Assembly (NCBI RefSeq): GCF_000974445.1 | Contig: NZ_BBOJ01000005.1 | Coordinates: 248,001-312,000 of the forward strand | Length of the DNA: 64,000 bases | Source of the DNA: Lentzea aerocolonigenes | GTDB taxonomy: Bacteria > Actinomycetota > Actinomycetes > Mycobacteriales > Pseudonocardiaceae | Direction of reading: 5' to 3' | Shown: piece by piece, positions 19,120 to 27,755 of the stretch | How positions within the stretch are numbered: the first letter of the stretch is position 1 | How the letters are laid out: each line of letters starts with the position of its first letter | Position numbers and translations under genes: made by a program | Notes under the pieces: model-generated | Seen by the model: the letters and a program-made list of their open reading frames with translations, nothing else | Told to the model about the DNA's origin: nothing | Database searches by the model: none

Positions 19120-19332
19120 CTGACCTGCGAAAATGCTTGATCAATCTGGTGCCCCCGGCAGGGCACACAGCAGATGGGAACAGCTCCGACCAGGGGTTTC
19201 TTGAGGGGGCGTCTGGTCGTCGAGCACAGGGTGTCACTCGAGAGGTGTAGTGGAGCAGTTTCGGTTGAGGCTGCCGCAGCGGACGATTCGGCAGGCGATC
19301 AGTCATGATCAGGCGATCTTGTCTGGGTCGAG
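19120..19332 (+). repeat. Dispersed ~210-bp repeat, copy A
   Basis: Aligns with 42040-42255 on the same strand. The core from about 19150 to 19211 is almost identical between copies (containing GTGCCCCCGGCAGGGCACAC and CAGCTCCGACCAGGGG), and the flanks are diverged but still alignable to a common end at GTCGAG. No intact transposase or terminal inverted repeat accompanies it. Nature unknown. Confidence 0.7.
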
Positions 19333-20094
19333 TGATGTCCGCACAGCACCGCCGGTAGGGGCTCCGGCCACGTGAGGCACTGTCGAGGCACCTCGTCAAG
19401 CTGTCTCCAGCCCAGATGATTCGAGAAACGGGTCGGCGACGATGATGATCACCGCGCTCAGGCAGCCGGTCGACCCATGCGGGGCGCAAGCCCAGCGACC
19501 GCGGAGTCAGTCCGGCCAGCACCAGGACCGGGAACAGCCTGCCACCCGCGGTGAGCACGACGTCGCCAAGGCGCTCCAGCCCGGATGGGCGAGCATGCCG
19601 CGGAAGACGTGTGAGCAGCTACCGCCTGGGTACTCCGCGCACGACGAGCCCGGTTCGACGGACTCGGCGGCGACCAGCTTCGCTGGTCAGGCCAGGTCCG
19701 CGCGCGGGTTGAGCAGGCAGCCTCAACGTGGGCCTGGTCGTGCGTGCGCACATGCCGTCCCGGTTCCGTGTGATGGCGCTGGCGCTCGCCTTCGGGTGGG
19801 GTGCTGGCCGTTTGCCGCGCCACGACGGGCCCGACCGAGGACGAGATGGCGGAACAGGCCGAAGACGGCACCTGCCGACGTGATCGCGATCGCCGCCAGC
19901 GCAGCGTCCGATCCCACCCAGAAGGAGCAATCGGGGGTCACCGAGCATCGCCCGACCGGCTGGTTGTCCGTAGACCACCCGCGCGGAACCATCATGATCG
20001 TCCATCACCCGCGGTGCGCGGTGCCCGGACGCTGCCCTGGACCCCGGCGGCCTCATCCGCGCTTCGGCAAGCCGAGTCCAAGGGATCCACCACA

Positions 20095-21066
20095 ATGCCC
20101 CAGCAACAGCCCGTCCCGGCATCTCGACCGGCCGGGCCCGTTTCGCTGAACCGACCCGAACCCCAGCCGCACGGCCTGCCTTCCGAGCACGGGGTCGACG
20201 GGGTCCTCAGCCGCGTGGTGCACGAGCTGTACGCAGCCGGCCTCGACCTGCACACCGTGCTCGGCCTGGTCCCCGGCCACCGGCGCCTCGCCGAGGAACG
20301 GGTGCGGGCCGTCATCACCAGGCTCGACGACACCATCCGCACGATCCACCAGGCCGGAGGACGACTCGCGATGGCGCGAACAGCGCCGCCGATCGACGCG
20401 TTGATCGCGTTGCCCGGTGGCATCGACCTCGGCGGCCACCTGTATGCACTGACGCGGCATTGTGTGGAACTGCTGGGCCTGGCCGCGGCCGCGATTGTGC
20501 TCAACGGTCAGGACGTGGCTGCGTCCGGCCAGGGGGCGGCCACCGCGCGGGAGCTGTGCCGGTTGCAGGAGGGGCCGTGTCACGACACCTGCCGGACCGG
20601 GCAGCCCGTGACGGTCGCCGACCTGGCGGTGACGAGCCGCTGGCCGCTGTTCACCGCACAGGCGCGGACCGCGGGTTTCCAGGTCGTCCACACCCTGCCG
20701 CTCTCCTTCGCCGGCACGTCGCTGGGTGCGTTGGCTTTGTTCAACGCCTCAGCACACGAGCCTTCTGCCGGTGAAGTTCAACTCGCGCAAGGGGTGGCCG
20801 ACTTCGCGGCTGTCGTCGTCACCTTCGACGGGGCGCTGCGTCAGCGCGATTCGCTCGCGGAACAACTTCGGACCGCACTGTTCGACCACGCCGTTGTCGA
20901 ACAGGCCAAAGGGGTTCTGGCCGAACGCCACGGCATCTCCGTCGCCGCGGCCCGCACCGTCATGATCACGCACTCGCACCTGCACGACGCGCACCTGATC
21001 GACACCGCCCAGGCGATCGTCGACGGCGCCGCCGACCTGTCCGACACCGTACGACGGCTTCGATGA
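20095..21066 (+). CDS. GAF-ANTAR transcription antiterminator-type regulator
   Basis: 323 residues from ATG 20095. Residues about 35-90 resemble the end of a DevS-type dimerisation helix (VHELYAAGLDLHTVLGLV). A GAF domain follows (about 110-245, with LCRLQEGPCHDTCRTG and PLSFAGTSLGALALF), then a C-terminal ANTAR domain (VVEQAKGVLAERHGISVAAA). ANTAR domains bind paired hexaloop RNA hairpins and prevent termination. Cys residues in the GAF domain (C-X3-C in GPCHDTC) might serve as a redox sensor. The kinase-like N terminus is unusual. It is first of three ANTAR proteins within 7 kb. Confidence 0.9.
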   Translation: MPQQQPVPASRPAGPVSLNRPEPQPHGLPSEHGVDGVLSRVVHELYAAGLDLHTVLGLVPGHRRLAEERVRAVITRLDDTIRTIHQAGGRLAMARTAPPIDALIALPGGIDLGGHLYALTRHCVELLGLAAAAIVLNGQDVAASGQGAATARELCRLQEGPCHDTCRTGQPVTVADLAVTSRWPLFTAQARTAGFQVVHTLPLSFAGTSLGALALFNASAHEPSAGEVQLAQGVADFAAVVVTFDGALRQRDSLAEQLRTALFDHAVVEQAKGVLAERHGISVAAARTVMITHSHLHDAHLIDTAQAIVDGAADLSDTVRRLR

Positions 21067-21081
21067 CGCCGGTCGCTACGT

Positions 21082-21495
21082 TCAGTCGCCGCCATCCCCG
21101 ACGAACTCGAGCCCGGTGACCAAGTGCGGGCGGATCCGGATCGCCTGGTCCATGTCACCGTCACCCCACGTCCGCAGCATCTGCTCGTAGCGCACCACGT
21201 CGCGAGCATCAGTGACCCACTCGGCGAGACCGGTGACGATCACGCTCCACCCCAGGTGCGTGTGTGGGTCGATCACGTCCGCCTCGTAGGCGACCACCGT
21301 GCCCGCCGGCGCCAGCACCGTCCCGGCCAGGTGGGTGCGGATGATCACCGTGCCGTTGTCGACGATGTGGTTGACCAGCCGGATCGCCGGCAATGCGTGC
21401 TGTGAGAACACCAGGCGGCCGAACGACGTGCTGGCGAGCAGGTGCATCGACTTCGCCTCGGGAAGTTCCCGCAGGTGCCGTGACTCAGCCGCCAT
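21082..21495 (-). CDS. Pyridoxamine 5'-phosphate oxidase-like flavin-binding protein
   Basis: 137 residues. The FMN-binding split-barrel family is indicated by GRLVFSQHALPAIRLVNHIV at the N terminus and GWSVIVTGLAEWVTD in the middle. Such small proteins are common in actinobacterial DevR-, ANTAR- and STAS-type stress clusters, where they bind flavin, F420 or haem; substrate unknown. It is convergent with the GAF-ANTAR gene (15 bp apart). Start ATG 21495 has AGAACC-type weak spacing sequence upstream and no strong Shine-Dalgarno. Confidence 0.82.
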   Translation of the reverse strand: MAAESRHLRELPEAKSMHLLASTSFGRLVFSQHALPAIRLVNHIVDNGTVIIRTHLAGTVLAPAGTVVAYEADVIDPHTHLGWSVIVTGLAEWVTDARDVVRYEQMLRTWGDGDMDQAIRIRPHLVTGLEFVGDGGD

Positions 21496-21792
21496 GAAGG
21501 TTCTCCATCCGTGTCAGCCTGATCTGTCGGCGGTGGCTGTCGAGGCGCGTTGGTGGACCGTGGCGCTGCGGTCCGTGCGGAAGCGCCGCGGACATGATCG
21601 CTGACGGTACCGATGTCGGCACCCGGTAGCGCAAGGCCGCGAGCGGGTTCCGAACACGGTTGCAGCCCCTCGATCTCCTCACCGACCCGGCAGGTGATCT
21701 CGTGCGGCCGGACGTGATGCCGTCCTTGCGCGGCCAGAGAGCTACCGCCGGTGCGGTGGGCATCCAGCAGCCTGTATGCCGAAGAAACTCCG
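21496..21792. other. Non-coding stretch upstream of the DUF5994 leader
   Basis: About 300 bp with only low-complexity shadow frames; I see no gene. It ends at the shared promoter described next. Confidence 0.4.
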
Positions 21793-21819
21793 GTCGATCA
21801 TGAATGGAGGGGAGTAAGG
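21793..21819 (+). promoter_or_regulatory. Shared promoter motif GTCGATC-N14-GTAAGG, copy 1
   Basis: GTCGATC (21793-21799) and GTAAGG (21814-21819) are separated by exactly 14 bp. The same pair and spacing occur at 28981-29007 and 36191-36217 ahead of alignable leaders. This suggests recognition by one alternative sigma factor; which one is not known. Confidence 0.6.
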
Positions 21820-21833
21820 TCGCCCTTGCCGGG

Positions 21834-21918
21834 GACATTTCGCGCGTGAGCTGTCAGCTCAGGCTGTACTCGGCAGACCTGACCGGCTGTTTCTCAGGCC
21901 GGAGACGGGAGTACCGGC
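21834..21918 (+). promoter_or_regulatory. Structured leader with SD-in-loop hairpin, copy 1
   Basis: Aligns with 29021-29109. The final hairpin 21898-21918 has arms GCCGG/CCGGC, a small internal loop, two more pairs and a GGGA apical loop. GGGAG is the only Shine-Dalgarno and lies in that loop, and the 3' arm abuts the ATG at 21919. Opening of the hairpin should therefore gate translation (inference). Confidence 0.6.
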
Positions 21919-22135
21919 ATGACGTCGGTTCCCAGCCTTTCCGTCACCCCACCGGCTGTCACGGCCACCGAGCAGCCTCGGTCTCTGCAGCGATTGCGGT
22001 TGCGACCGAAGGTGCCCACCACGGGGCACGTCGACGAGGTCTGGTGGCAGCGTGGACCTTCGGCCGGGTGAGATTCCGCGGGTGAGCTACACCCTGACCG
22101 AGTGGGACACCGCGCCCCGCCAGGCTCTTCGGGTT
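21919..22135 (+). pseudogene. Truncated, frameshifted DUF5994-like gene
   Basis: A 50-residue frame (21919-22071) begins after the leader hairpin and contains LRLRPKVPTTGHVDEVWWQR, the N-terminal signature of DUF5994 proteins. It then stops, but the next family motif, RVSYTLTEWDTAPR, continues immediately in the +1 frame (around 22082-22125). The central segment between the WW motif and RVSY is also missing, and no DUF5994 C terminus follows. The intact relative at 23393-23941 (minus) shows what has been lost. The retained promoter, leader and hairpin suggest a recent decay or a short expressed peptide. Confidence 0.65.
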
Positions 22136-22436
22136 CTGGTCGAGGACCTGCTCTCCGACGGCATTCGAGACGCCGCTGATTCGGCGTGGGAAGCACGAGC
22201 AGCCGATGACGGGACCTGCGGACGCGAGCGTCCGGCTGCTCCGCGCAGGGCGGGCGTTCGCCACGGTGCCCAGCTCGACGCCGCAATCCCCTGCTTCTGT
22301 CCACAGTGGAGACTCTCGACCCTGTTTCGGGTGCCGGTCGGCAGAGCCCGCGACGTGGTTTCGAATCGACTGCACCAGTTGCCACTCCCACGTCGGCGAG
22401 GACCCCCTGCCGACGTGCAGCCGTTTGAGGGAGACG
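22136..22436. other. Gap between the DUF5994 remnant and the GAF gene
   Basis: About 300 bp. Frames run through it but carry no recognisable domain; it may be the 5' untranslated region of the next gene. Nothing else seen. Confidence 0.35.
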
Positions 22437-23363
22437 ATGGACACACGGCCCAACGGCGAATCCGGCAGCGGCCAGGCGCTGCACTCGATCCTGCGACTCG
22501 CGCAACTGGGGATGGGCGCTGACTTCGCGGTGTTGACCCTCTCGACCGGCACACGCCATCCGGTCGTGCGGGCGGTGGTGGGTGCGGACCTGCTGCCCGG
22601 TGCCGCGGTCGATGCCTCTCGGGCTGACGACCAGCTGTTCCCGGAGTTGGGGAGGTGCGTCTCGGCGCCGCTGCCGGCGGGCACGGGGACGGCGGGCCTG
22701 CTCAGCGTCGGCAGGCTACCCGGCGGGCCACCGTTCACCGAAGCTGACCACGACGACCTGGTCCGCTTCGCCAGTCACACGAGCGCGGTGCTGGAACTCG
22801 ACCGGACGCGCGCCGAACTGGCTGGCATGCAGATCAGCGATCACGTCATCGGGGAGCTGTTCGACCTGTGCATGGGGTTGCAGGGGCTCGTCCCGATCCA
22901 GCCGCGGCCGGAGAACCGGGCTCGGCTCGCCGGGTACGTGCACAGGATGGACGCCCTCGTTCGCCACCTTCGCGCCTGCGCTGCCGGCGAACTTGTCGGC
23001 CACCGGCAGGAGAACCTGCCGCAAAGACTGCTGAGGACGGTCGAGGACCAGTCCGTGGTCTTCGGTCTGCCGGTGCACGTCGACTTCAACGGCAGGCTTG
23101 ATCTTGCCACCGAGCTGTCCGATCGCGTGGTACTGGTCGTCCAGGCCGTTTTGCGCACAGTGGTTCAGCACCCGAACGTGAGCAGCGTGCATCTCCGTGT
23201 CGGAGTGCTGGAAGGCTTCGTCGTTGTCGAGATCATCGACGACGGCCGAGATTCCGACCATGCTGCGATGATCACCCTCCTGGCGGAGTACCGGGGTGTG
23301 CTGAGTCAGTCGGACACCCGTGACGGAGGCACCCACCTCACTTGGACGGAGAGCGTTCAGTGA
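22437..23363 (+). CDS. GAF domain protein with degenerate histidine-kinase-like C terminus
   Basis: 308 residues from ATG 22437, chosen because GAGGGAG lies 4-5 nt upstream. A GAF domain occupies about 10-135 (GMGADFAVLTLST...FASHTSAVLEL). The next segment, DHVIGELFDLCMGLQGL, aligns with the DevS-type HDLVIQRLFATGLQLQ dimerisation helix, but the phospho-accepting His position appears to be Ser. The C-terminal ATPase-like region lacks clear N and G boxes, though VEIIDDGRD may be a relic. It is therefore probably a sensor or partner protein rather than an active kinase. Neighbours are GAF-ANTAR, STAS and DUF5994 genes. Confidence 0.8.
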   Translation: MDTRPNGESGSGQALHSILRLAQLGMGADFAVLTLSTGTRHPVVRAVVGADLLPGAAVDASRADDQLFPELGRCVSAPLPAGTGTAGLLSVGRLPGGPPFTEADHDDLVRFASHTSAVLELDRTRAELAGMQISDHVIGELFDLCMGLQGLVPIQPRPENRARLAGYVHRMDALVRHLRACAAGELVGHRQENLPQRLLRTVEDQSVVFGLPVHVDFNGRLDLATELSDRVVLVVQAVLRTVVQHPNVSSVHLRVGVLEGFVVVEIIDDGRDSDHAAMITLLAEYRGVLSQSDTRDGGTHLTWTESVQ

Positions 23364-23392
23364 TCATCCCTCGCGATGACGCTTCCTGATCG

Positions 23393-23941
23393 TCAGAGGT
23401 GCCCGCCTTCTGTCTCCCAGCGCTCTTCGGCCGGCTCGGCCAGGCGGGCACTGGGAATGAACGCAGGGCTGAAGTGGCCGGTTTCCGGCGGCACACCGTT
23501 GGCCGCCAGGATGTCCGCCACGTTCGCGGTCGAGTCGCGGTCGGCGGCCGATCTGAGCGCCGAGTGCGCGGCCCCTGCCGGGACTCCAGGCGGGACGACG
23601 AGCAGGCTGACCCGCCGATGGTCGGCCCCGATCACCACGACGGTGTGCGGGTCGATCGATCGGAAACCTTCGAACCGGACCGTTCGGCCGCCGATCGGTG
23701 CTTTCCGGGCGACCGCGCCCCAGGTGTCGAGGTGGTAGGAGATGCGGTTGACCGGGCCGACCCACTCGGCGAGCGCGGCGACCAGCTCGGGGAACTCGGC
23801 GGCCGGGTCGTCCGACCAGGGCCACCAGCCGCCGGCGATGGGCCCGCATACCGCCCCGGCCGGCTTCATCCGAAGACGCAACCCGCGGCCGCGCCGGTCC
23901 TCCGGTGCCGTGCGTGCGGGACTGAGCGGCTCCGAGATCAT
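23393..23941 (-). CDS. DUF5994 family protein
   Basis: 182 residues from ATG 23941. Family signatures in order: LRLRMKPAGAVCGPIAGGWW, a Pro/Glu-rich helix EFPELVAALAEWVGPVNRISY, HLDTWGAVARK, VRFEGFRSIDPHTVVVIG and LLVVPPGVPAGAAHSAL. The function of the family is not known; members lie in ANTAR/STAS stress clusters of actinobacteria. It is the only full-length member of four related starts in this window. An in-frame extension upstream of 23941 has no family similarity and the Shine-Dalgarno AGGAG is 7 nt before this ATG, inside a hairpin. Confidence 0.8.
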   Translation of the reverse strand: MISEPLSPARTAPEDRRGRGLRLRMKPAGAVCGPIAGGWWPWSDDPAAEFPELVAALAEWVGPVNRISYHLDTWGAVARKAPIGGRTVRFEGFRSIDPHTVVVIGADHRRVSLLVVPPGVPAGAAHSALRSAADRDSTANVADILAANGVPPETGHFSPAFIPSARLAEPAEERWETEGGHL

Positions 23942-23942
23942 C

Positions 23943-23961
23943 CCGGCGCTCCTGCCTCCGG
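23943..23961 (-). promoter_or_regulatory. SD-in-loop hairpin upstream of DUF5994 start, copy 2
   Basis: On the minus strand: arms CCGG/CCGG, a 2/1 internal loop, two G-C pairs and an AGGA apical loop carrying the Shine-Dalgarno AGGAG, ending 1 nt before the ATG. Same architecture as 21898-21918, 29089-29109 and 34457-34473. Confidence 0.55.
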
Positions 23962-24243
23962 CCCACCCGATGAAGTGATGCCGGGGATTGTTCGTGCGCC
24001 CGAGGCGGCGCCAACGACACCGCGGCACTCGTTCGCCTCTGGTGCCCTTCAGCCTACGCCGAGAAGTTCCAGGCAGCGCGATCACGGCTCCGGCGCGACA
24101 GGTCCTGGACCCGGACTGGCGCTTTGAGCGTCCGAGCGGCCGGCGGGAGGCGCGATGATCGAACGTTTTCCGGACAAGCGAGTACCGTTGCGGGAAAGTG
24201 CCCTGGACCCCGGCATGACGCCATCCGACCAAGGGGCACACCC
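23962..24243. other. Divergent intergenic region
   Basis: About 280 bp between the divergent DUF5994 gene and a small plus-strand gene; it should contain both promoters. The GTCGATC-N14-GTA promoter seen at the paralogous leaders is not found here. Nothing else recognised. Confidence 0.35.
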
Positions 24244-24453
24244 GTGGCGCATCTCGACCAGCCTTCCGTTCCCGCGCCGGTCGCGGGGATCGCCGAACCT
24301 CATCAGAGCACGGTGGCAGCCGTCCTGAGCGCTGCTGGTCTGGGCCTGTTCAGCGCGGCCGAAGCCGAGTTGGCGATCGATCGGATCCGTGCACTCGCGG
24401 CCAGGTATCCAGCGGAAGTCCTGCCGACAAGTCCTGATGGCGCAGTCACGTGA
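24244..24453 (+). CDS. Small hypothetical protein
   Basis: 69 residues from GTG 24244, with AAGGGG at 24231-24236, 7 nt upstream. The product is mostly one long amphipathic helix (STVAAVLSAAGLGLFSAAEA, then a helix with RIRALAARYP), without cysteines, signal peptide or membrane segment. I do not recognise the family. It lies 130 bp upstream of the STAS gene on the same strand and may be co-transcribed with it. Confidence 0.55.
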   Translation: MAHLDQPSVPAPVAGIAEPHQSTVAAVLSAAGLGLFSAAEAELAIDRIRALAARYPAEVLPTSPDGAVT

Positions 24454-24582
24454 CTGCGCCGTCTGCGAACTCGTGGCCTGTGTCGATGGCCAAGTCGCTC
24501 GACCATCCGCGCACGGCTGGGCGCAGCCGGGTCGCGAACAGCCGGCCAGACGCAACGTTGTCCTGATCAAGGAGATGTCCCC

Positions 24583-25047
24583 GTGATGCCGCTCCTCCAA
24601 CGCGCGCCGACAGGCCATTCCGCACAGGAAGCCGCTGACCGGCCCGATGTGGTTGTGATCGCGGTGCGTGGCGAGGTGGACTCGTGCACAAGCCCGCTGC
24701 TGCGCGACCGTCTCCTTGAGCACGTGCGGCCCGCCTGCTCGCAACTGGTGGTGGACCTCACCGGCGTGAGCTTCTTCGGAGCCGCCGGTCTCACCGTCCT
24801 GGTGACCGTCAGGGAGGCGGCGGACGCGGCCGGCGTCAGGCTGTGCCTGGTGGCGGACACACGAGTGGTGCTGCGGCCAATCATGATCACCGGGTTGGAC
24901 GAGGTGATCGACATCTGGCCGGACGTCGACCACGCCCAGCTGCGCCCAGGTGGCGTGGCCGTGTGGATCGTCGATGTATCGCTTGACGATGACGGCCTGC
25001 GGACGGGCTGTGCCGGTAGTGGTGCGCCATCGACGCCGATCGCCTGA
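24583..25047 (+). CDS. STAS-domain anti-sigma-factor-antagonist-like protein
   Basis: 154 residues. The STAS fold is shown by VVVIAVRGEVDSCTSPLLRD and LVVDLTGVSFFGAAGLTVLV. In SpoIIAA/RsbV proteins the loop reads DSSG, with the second Ser phosphorylated by the anti-sigma kinase; here it is GAAG, so the usual phospho-Ser is missing. It may therefore act constitutively or as a non-switchable binding module. GTG 24583 has AAGGAG 8 nt upstream; ATG 24586 is an alternative. The C terminus extends about 35 residues beyond the domain. Confidence 0.85.
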   Translation: MMPLLQRAPTGHSAQEAADRPDVVVIAVRGEVDSCTSPLLRDRLLEHVRPACSQLVVDLTGVSFFGAAGLTVLVTVREAADAAGVRLCLVADTRVVLRPIMITGLDEVIDIWPDVDHAQLRPGGVAVWIVDVSLDDDGLRTGCAGSGAPSTPIA

Positions 25048-25208
25048 AGGTGGTTGCTCAAACGCAGAACGAGCAGCTCGGAAGGACTCTGGTCCGAGGC
25101 GATCCGCCGGCTTGGAGCGAAGTCGCCAGGGTACAGTCCACTGTGGAGGGTCGTGGCTGCGCCGGCTCGACAGCGTGCCAGCGCTCCTGTTCTGGCCGCT
25201 GTGTCTTT

Positions 25209-25958
25209 CTACTCGTGTGGCCGGGGTTTGCTGGTCCTCATCAGTCCGGCGACCTGAGGTGACCTCGCGATCACCTGCTCCGCGACGTCCGACAGCAGTT
25301 GGTTGTTGTTGCGGGCGTAGGTCCGCATCAGGGAGAACGCGTCCGCGACGTCGATCTGCAGGCGTTCGGTCAGGATGCCCTTGGCCTGCTCGATGACGAC
25401 GCGGCTGTTGAGCGCGTTCTGCAGCTGTTCGGTGACCATCTCGCTGTGCCGCAACGCACGGAACTGGAGGATGCTGATCGTCGCGACGTTGGCGAAGGAC
25501 TGGGCCAGCTCGACCGCGTCCTCCGGGATGGTGCCGGGCGAGGTCCGGAACAGGTTCAGCGCGCCGATGATCTGCTCACGCAGTCGCATCGGCACCGCGT
25601 GCACGGCGGAGAAGCCCTGTTCGCGCGCCGCGAGCGTGAACCGGGGCCAGCGCTGCGGCTCCTGGGCCAGGTCGTCGCACGCCACCGGCCGCCCGGTGCG
25701 GAAGCAGTCCAGGCAGGGGCCCTCCTCGTCCTGCAGCTGGAACAGCTCCAGCATCCGGGCCTGCTCGGTGGACGCGGCCACCAGGCTCAGCGCACCCCGC
25801 TGGTCCGCCAGCAGGATCCCGACCGCGTCGACCTCCAGCAGCTCGGCGCAGCGTTCGGTCAGGGTGTGCAGGAAGTCGATGGCGTCGAACCCCAGCACGA
25901 GCGTGCCCGCCAGCTCGACGAAGGTCCGAGCGATCCGCCGGTCCAACACGTGACTCAC
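25209..25958 (-). CDS. GAF-ANTAR regulator
   Basis: 249 residues. A GAF domain (about 30-165; LQDEEGPCLDCFRTGRPVAC and AVPMRLREQIIGALNLFR) is followed by an ANTAR domain (VVIEQAKGILTERLQIDVAD, then ARNNNQLLSDVAEQVI). It contains the same C-X2-C cluster after EEGP as many sensing GAF domains. Its start overlaps the stop of the next upstream GAF-ANTAR gene by 4 bp, so the two are translationally coupled and probably function together on ANTAR RNA targets. Confidence 0.92.
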   Translation of the reverse strand: MSHVLDRRIARTFVELAGTLVLGFDAIDFLHTLTERCAELLEVDAVGILLADQRGALSLVAASTEQARMLELFQLQDEEGPCLDCFRTGRPVACDDLAQEPQRWPRFTLAAREQGFSAVHAVPMRLREQIIGALNLFRTSPGTIPEDAVELAQSFANVATISILQFRALRHSEMVTEQLQNALNSRVVIEQAKGILTERLQIDVADAFSLMRTYARNNNQLLSDVAEQVIARSPQVAGLMRTSKPRPHE

Positions 25959-26692
25959 CTCTGTTTCTCATGGTTGGTATCCGGGGTGAATCTCAGTCTG
26001 CGCGCGACCACGTCGGACGCCACCTCGGACAGGCGACGGCCGGTGAGGAACGCGTGGGCCCGCAACCGCAGGAACGCCTCACCGAGATCGGTGTCCAGCT
26101 GCACCGACACCATCCCGGTGGCCTGGTGCACCACCGCCCAGCGGCGATCCGGCTCGGAATGCGGCAGGTCGGCGGCCTCCGGTGTCGGCAACGTCGCGGA
26201 CCGGTCGAGCAGCAGCGTTGTCGCCGTGTCCGCGAAGAGCAACGCGTCCGCGAGCTCGTCCGCTGACAACGGGCCGGCGGCGTCCCGGCAGATCTCCAGG
26301 GCGCCCAGCGCGATCGCCCCGAGCGTGAGGGGGATCACGAAGGCCGCCGCCACCCCGGCCGCGACCGCGGCGGGCGCGAACACGGGCCATCGCCGCGTGC
26401 TCCACCCGTCGGCCAGGTCGGATGCGAGCACCGAGCGGTTCTGCCGCACGGCCTCCGCCACGGGCCCTTCGCCCATCGTCACCTGCAGCTCGGCCAGGTA
26501 GTCGCCCGCAGGGCCAACGACCTCGAGGGGTTGGGACGCGCCGGCGAGGTAGACCGCGACGCCGACGGCGTCGAGGCCGGTCCGGCAGGCAAGGCAGACG
26601 TGGCGGACACCGACTGGTTCCTGGTCGGCCGCGGCGATCTCGTTGATCACCAGAAGTAGATCGAGGTGCCGATTCGTGCCCACGTCGGTCAC
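25955..26692 (-). CDS. GAF-ANTAR-like regulator
   Basis: 245 residues. The GAF domain (about 20-160) includes MGEGPVAEAVRQNRSVLASD and IPLTLGAIALGALEICRD. The C terminus VVHQATGMVSVQLDTDLGEA fits an ANTAR helix pair, with RLSEVASDVVARRLRF closing the domain. It is first gene of a coupled pair with the downstream GAF-ANTAR protein. Start ATG 26692 fits the GAF N terminus; no strong Shine-Dalgarno is visible. Confidence 0.87.
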   Translation of the reverse strand: MTDVGTNRHLDLLLVINEIAAADQEPVGVRHVCLACRTGLDAVGVAVYLAGASQPLEVVGPAGDYLAELQVTMGEGPVAEAVRQNRSVLASDLADGWSTRRWPVFAPAAVAAGVAAAFVIPLTLGAIALGALEICRDAAGPLSADELADALLFADTATTLLLDRSATLPTPEAADLPHSEPDRRWAVVHQATGMVSVQLDTDLGEAFLRLRAHAFLTGRRLSEVASDVVARRLRFTPDTNHEKQR

Positions 26693-26777
26693 TCCTCGCC
26701 ATCGTGATCTCGTGGGACGACTCTAGCCCTTCGCACACCGGGGTGGCGGAGTGCGGGCGGCTCCGACGGCGACGGTG

Positions 26778-27755
26778 TCAGCGTTGCCGCGGCGGTGGAC
26801 CGGCGAAAGCGGCGATGCGCGCGGCGAGTTCCCGCGCGCCGGAGTGCGAGCGGTGGTGCTCCGCGTGCCTGCCGAGCGGGCGTATGCGGTCACGGACGCG
26901 CGCCGAGGCCAGCTGTTCGGCGGATGCCAGCGCTCGGAGTCCGATGGCAACGCCATGATCAAGATCCCTGTTGATCAGGTGGTTGATCGACAGCAGGATG
27001 AGGCTGAACGCGCGGCTGCGGGCCCAGTCGTCGCCGTAGCCGTCGACAGCTTCGGTGAGCAGCGGAATCGCGTCCGCGGTGTGGTGAGCGTTCACCGTGA
27101 GGGCCAGATCGGTGTGGATGGCGCCGATCATGGCCGACAGATCGGTCTCGGTGAAGAACCTGGCCCAGGCAGGCACCTCGGTGTGATCGGCGGCCGCGAA
27201 GTGGCCCCGGCCGCGGTCGAGCACGGCGAGTGCCTGATCACCGTCGCCTTTCCGCGCGTGGGTCCACGCCGAGTTCACCGACAGGATGCCGGCCGCGATC
27301 CCGTCGCCCGGTCCCGCCGCGGCGAGCAGGCCCAGCTCGAAGTAGTCCAAAGCCTCGTCGAGGCTCTCGTGGTGCAGGCACACGCGTCCGAGCCGGTAGG
27401 AGATGTTGGCGACCAGGCTGTCGTTCCGGCCCCATCCCGCGAGCGCCAGCGCCTGGGCGAAGTGCACACGGGCGCTGCCGGCCAGGCCGGCGTCGAAGGA
27501 CACCCAGCCGGCGAGGTTGTACAGGTCGCCCAGCGCAACGTACAACCGCCGTCGTACGTATTCGGCGGAGGAAGCCTCGAGCATCAGCCGCCCGTTTCCG
27601 ATCAGGGCACCTACCGCGTCGAGGCAGACATTCCCGCCTTGCCGGTGGTCTACGAGGCGCAGGGCATCCGTGTCCGCCTCCAACCGCTCCACGTCGGGCA
27701 GACCGATCGTGTTCGGTGCACTTTTCGCGCCAGGAAAGAAATCCGGGGTCGCCAT
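26778..27755 (-). CDS. TPR-domain protein, transcriptional-regulator type lacking its HTH
   Basis: 325 residues from ATG 27755 (AGGAGT 6 nt upstream). The sequence matches the C-terminal TPR module of actinobacterial NsdA/BldD-neighbour XRE-type regulators: LYVALGDLYNLAGWVSFDAG, then ISYRLGRVCLHHESLDEALD and further helix pairs to the C terminus. The usual N-terminal XRE HTH is absent, so it is either a stand-alone TPR partner or an N-terminally truncated regulator. An open frame upstream to 27851 does not add an HTH. Confidence 0.8.
   Translation of the reverse strand: MATPDFFPGAKSAPNTIGLPDVERLEADTDALRLVDHRQGGNVCLDAVGALIGNGRLMLEASSAEYVRRRLYVALGDLYNLAGWVSFDAGLAGSARVHFAQALALAGWGRNDSLVANISYRLGRVCLHHESLDEALDYFELGLLAAAGPGDGIAAGILSVNSAWTHARKGDGDQALAVLDRGRGHFAAADHTEVPAWARFFTETDLSAMIGAIHTDLALTVNAHHTADAIPLLTEAVDGYGDDWARSRAFSLILLSINHLINRDLDHGVAIGLRALASAEQLASARVRDRIRPLGRHAEHHRSHSGARELAARIAAFAGPPPRQR

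Larger units (their letters stand above)
18470..20094. other. Decayed 1.6-kb region without an intact gene
   Basis: No frame here has convincing domain content over its length. I see a LysR-like C-terminal relic (18663-18851), one copy of a dispersed repeat (19120-19332), and, on the minus strand around 19460-19900, fragments with membrane-helix character (for example SDAALAAIAITSAGAVFGLF) in different frames, which look like a decayed membrane protein gene. Confidence 0.5.

Noticed and set aside
19147-19163. Resemblance of GGTGCCCCCGGCAGGG to the 3' end of a tRNA gene (attachment site)
   Set aside because: Only about 16 bases fit; the following sequence has no T-arm, so an att site cannot be supported.
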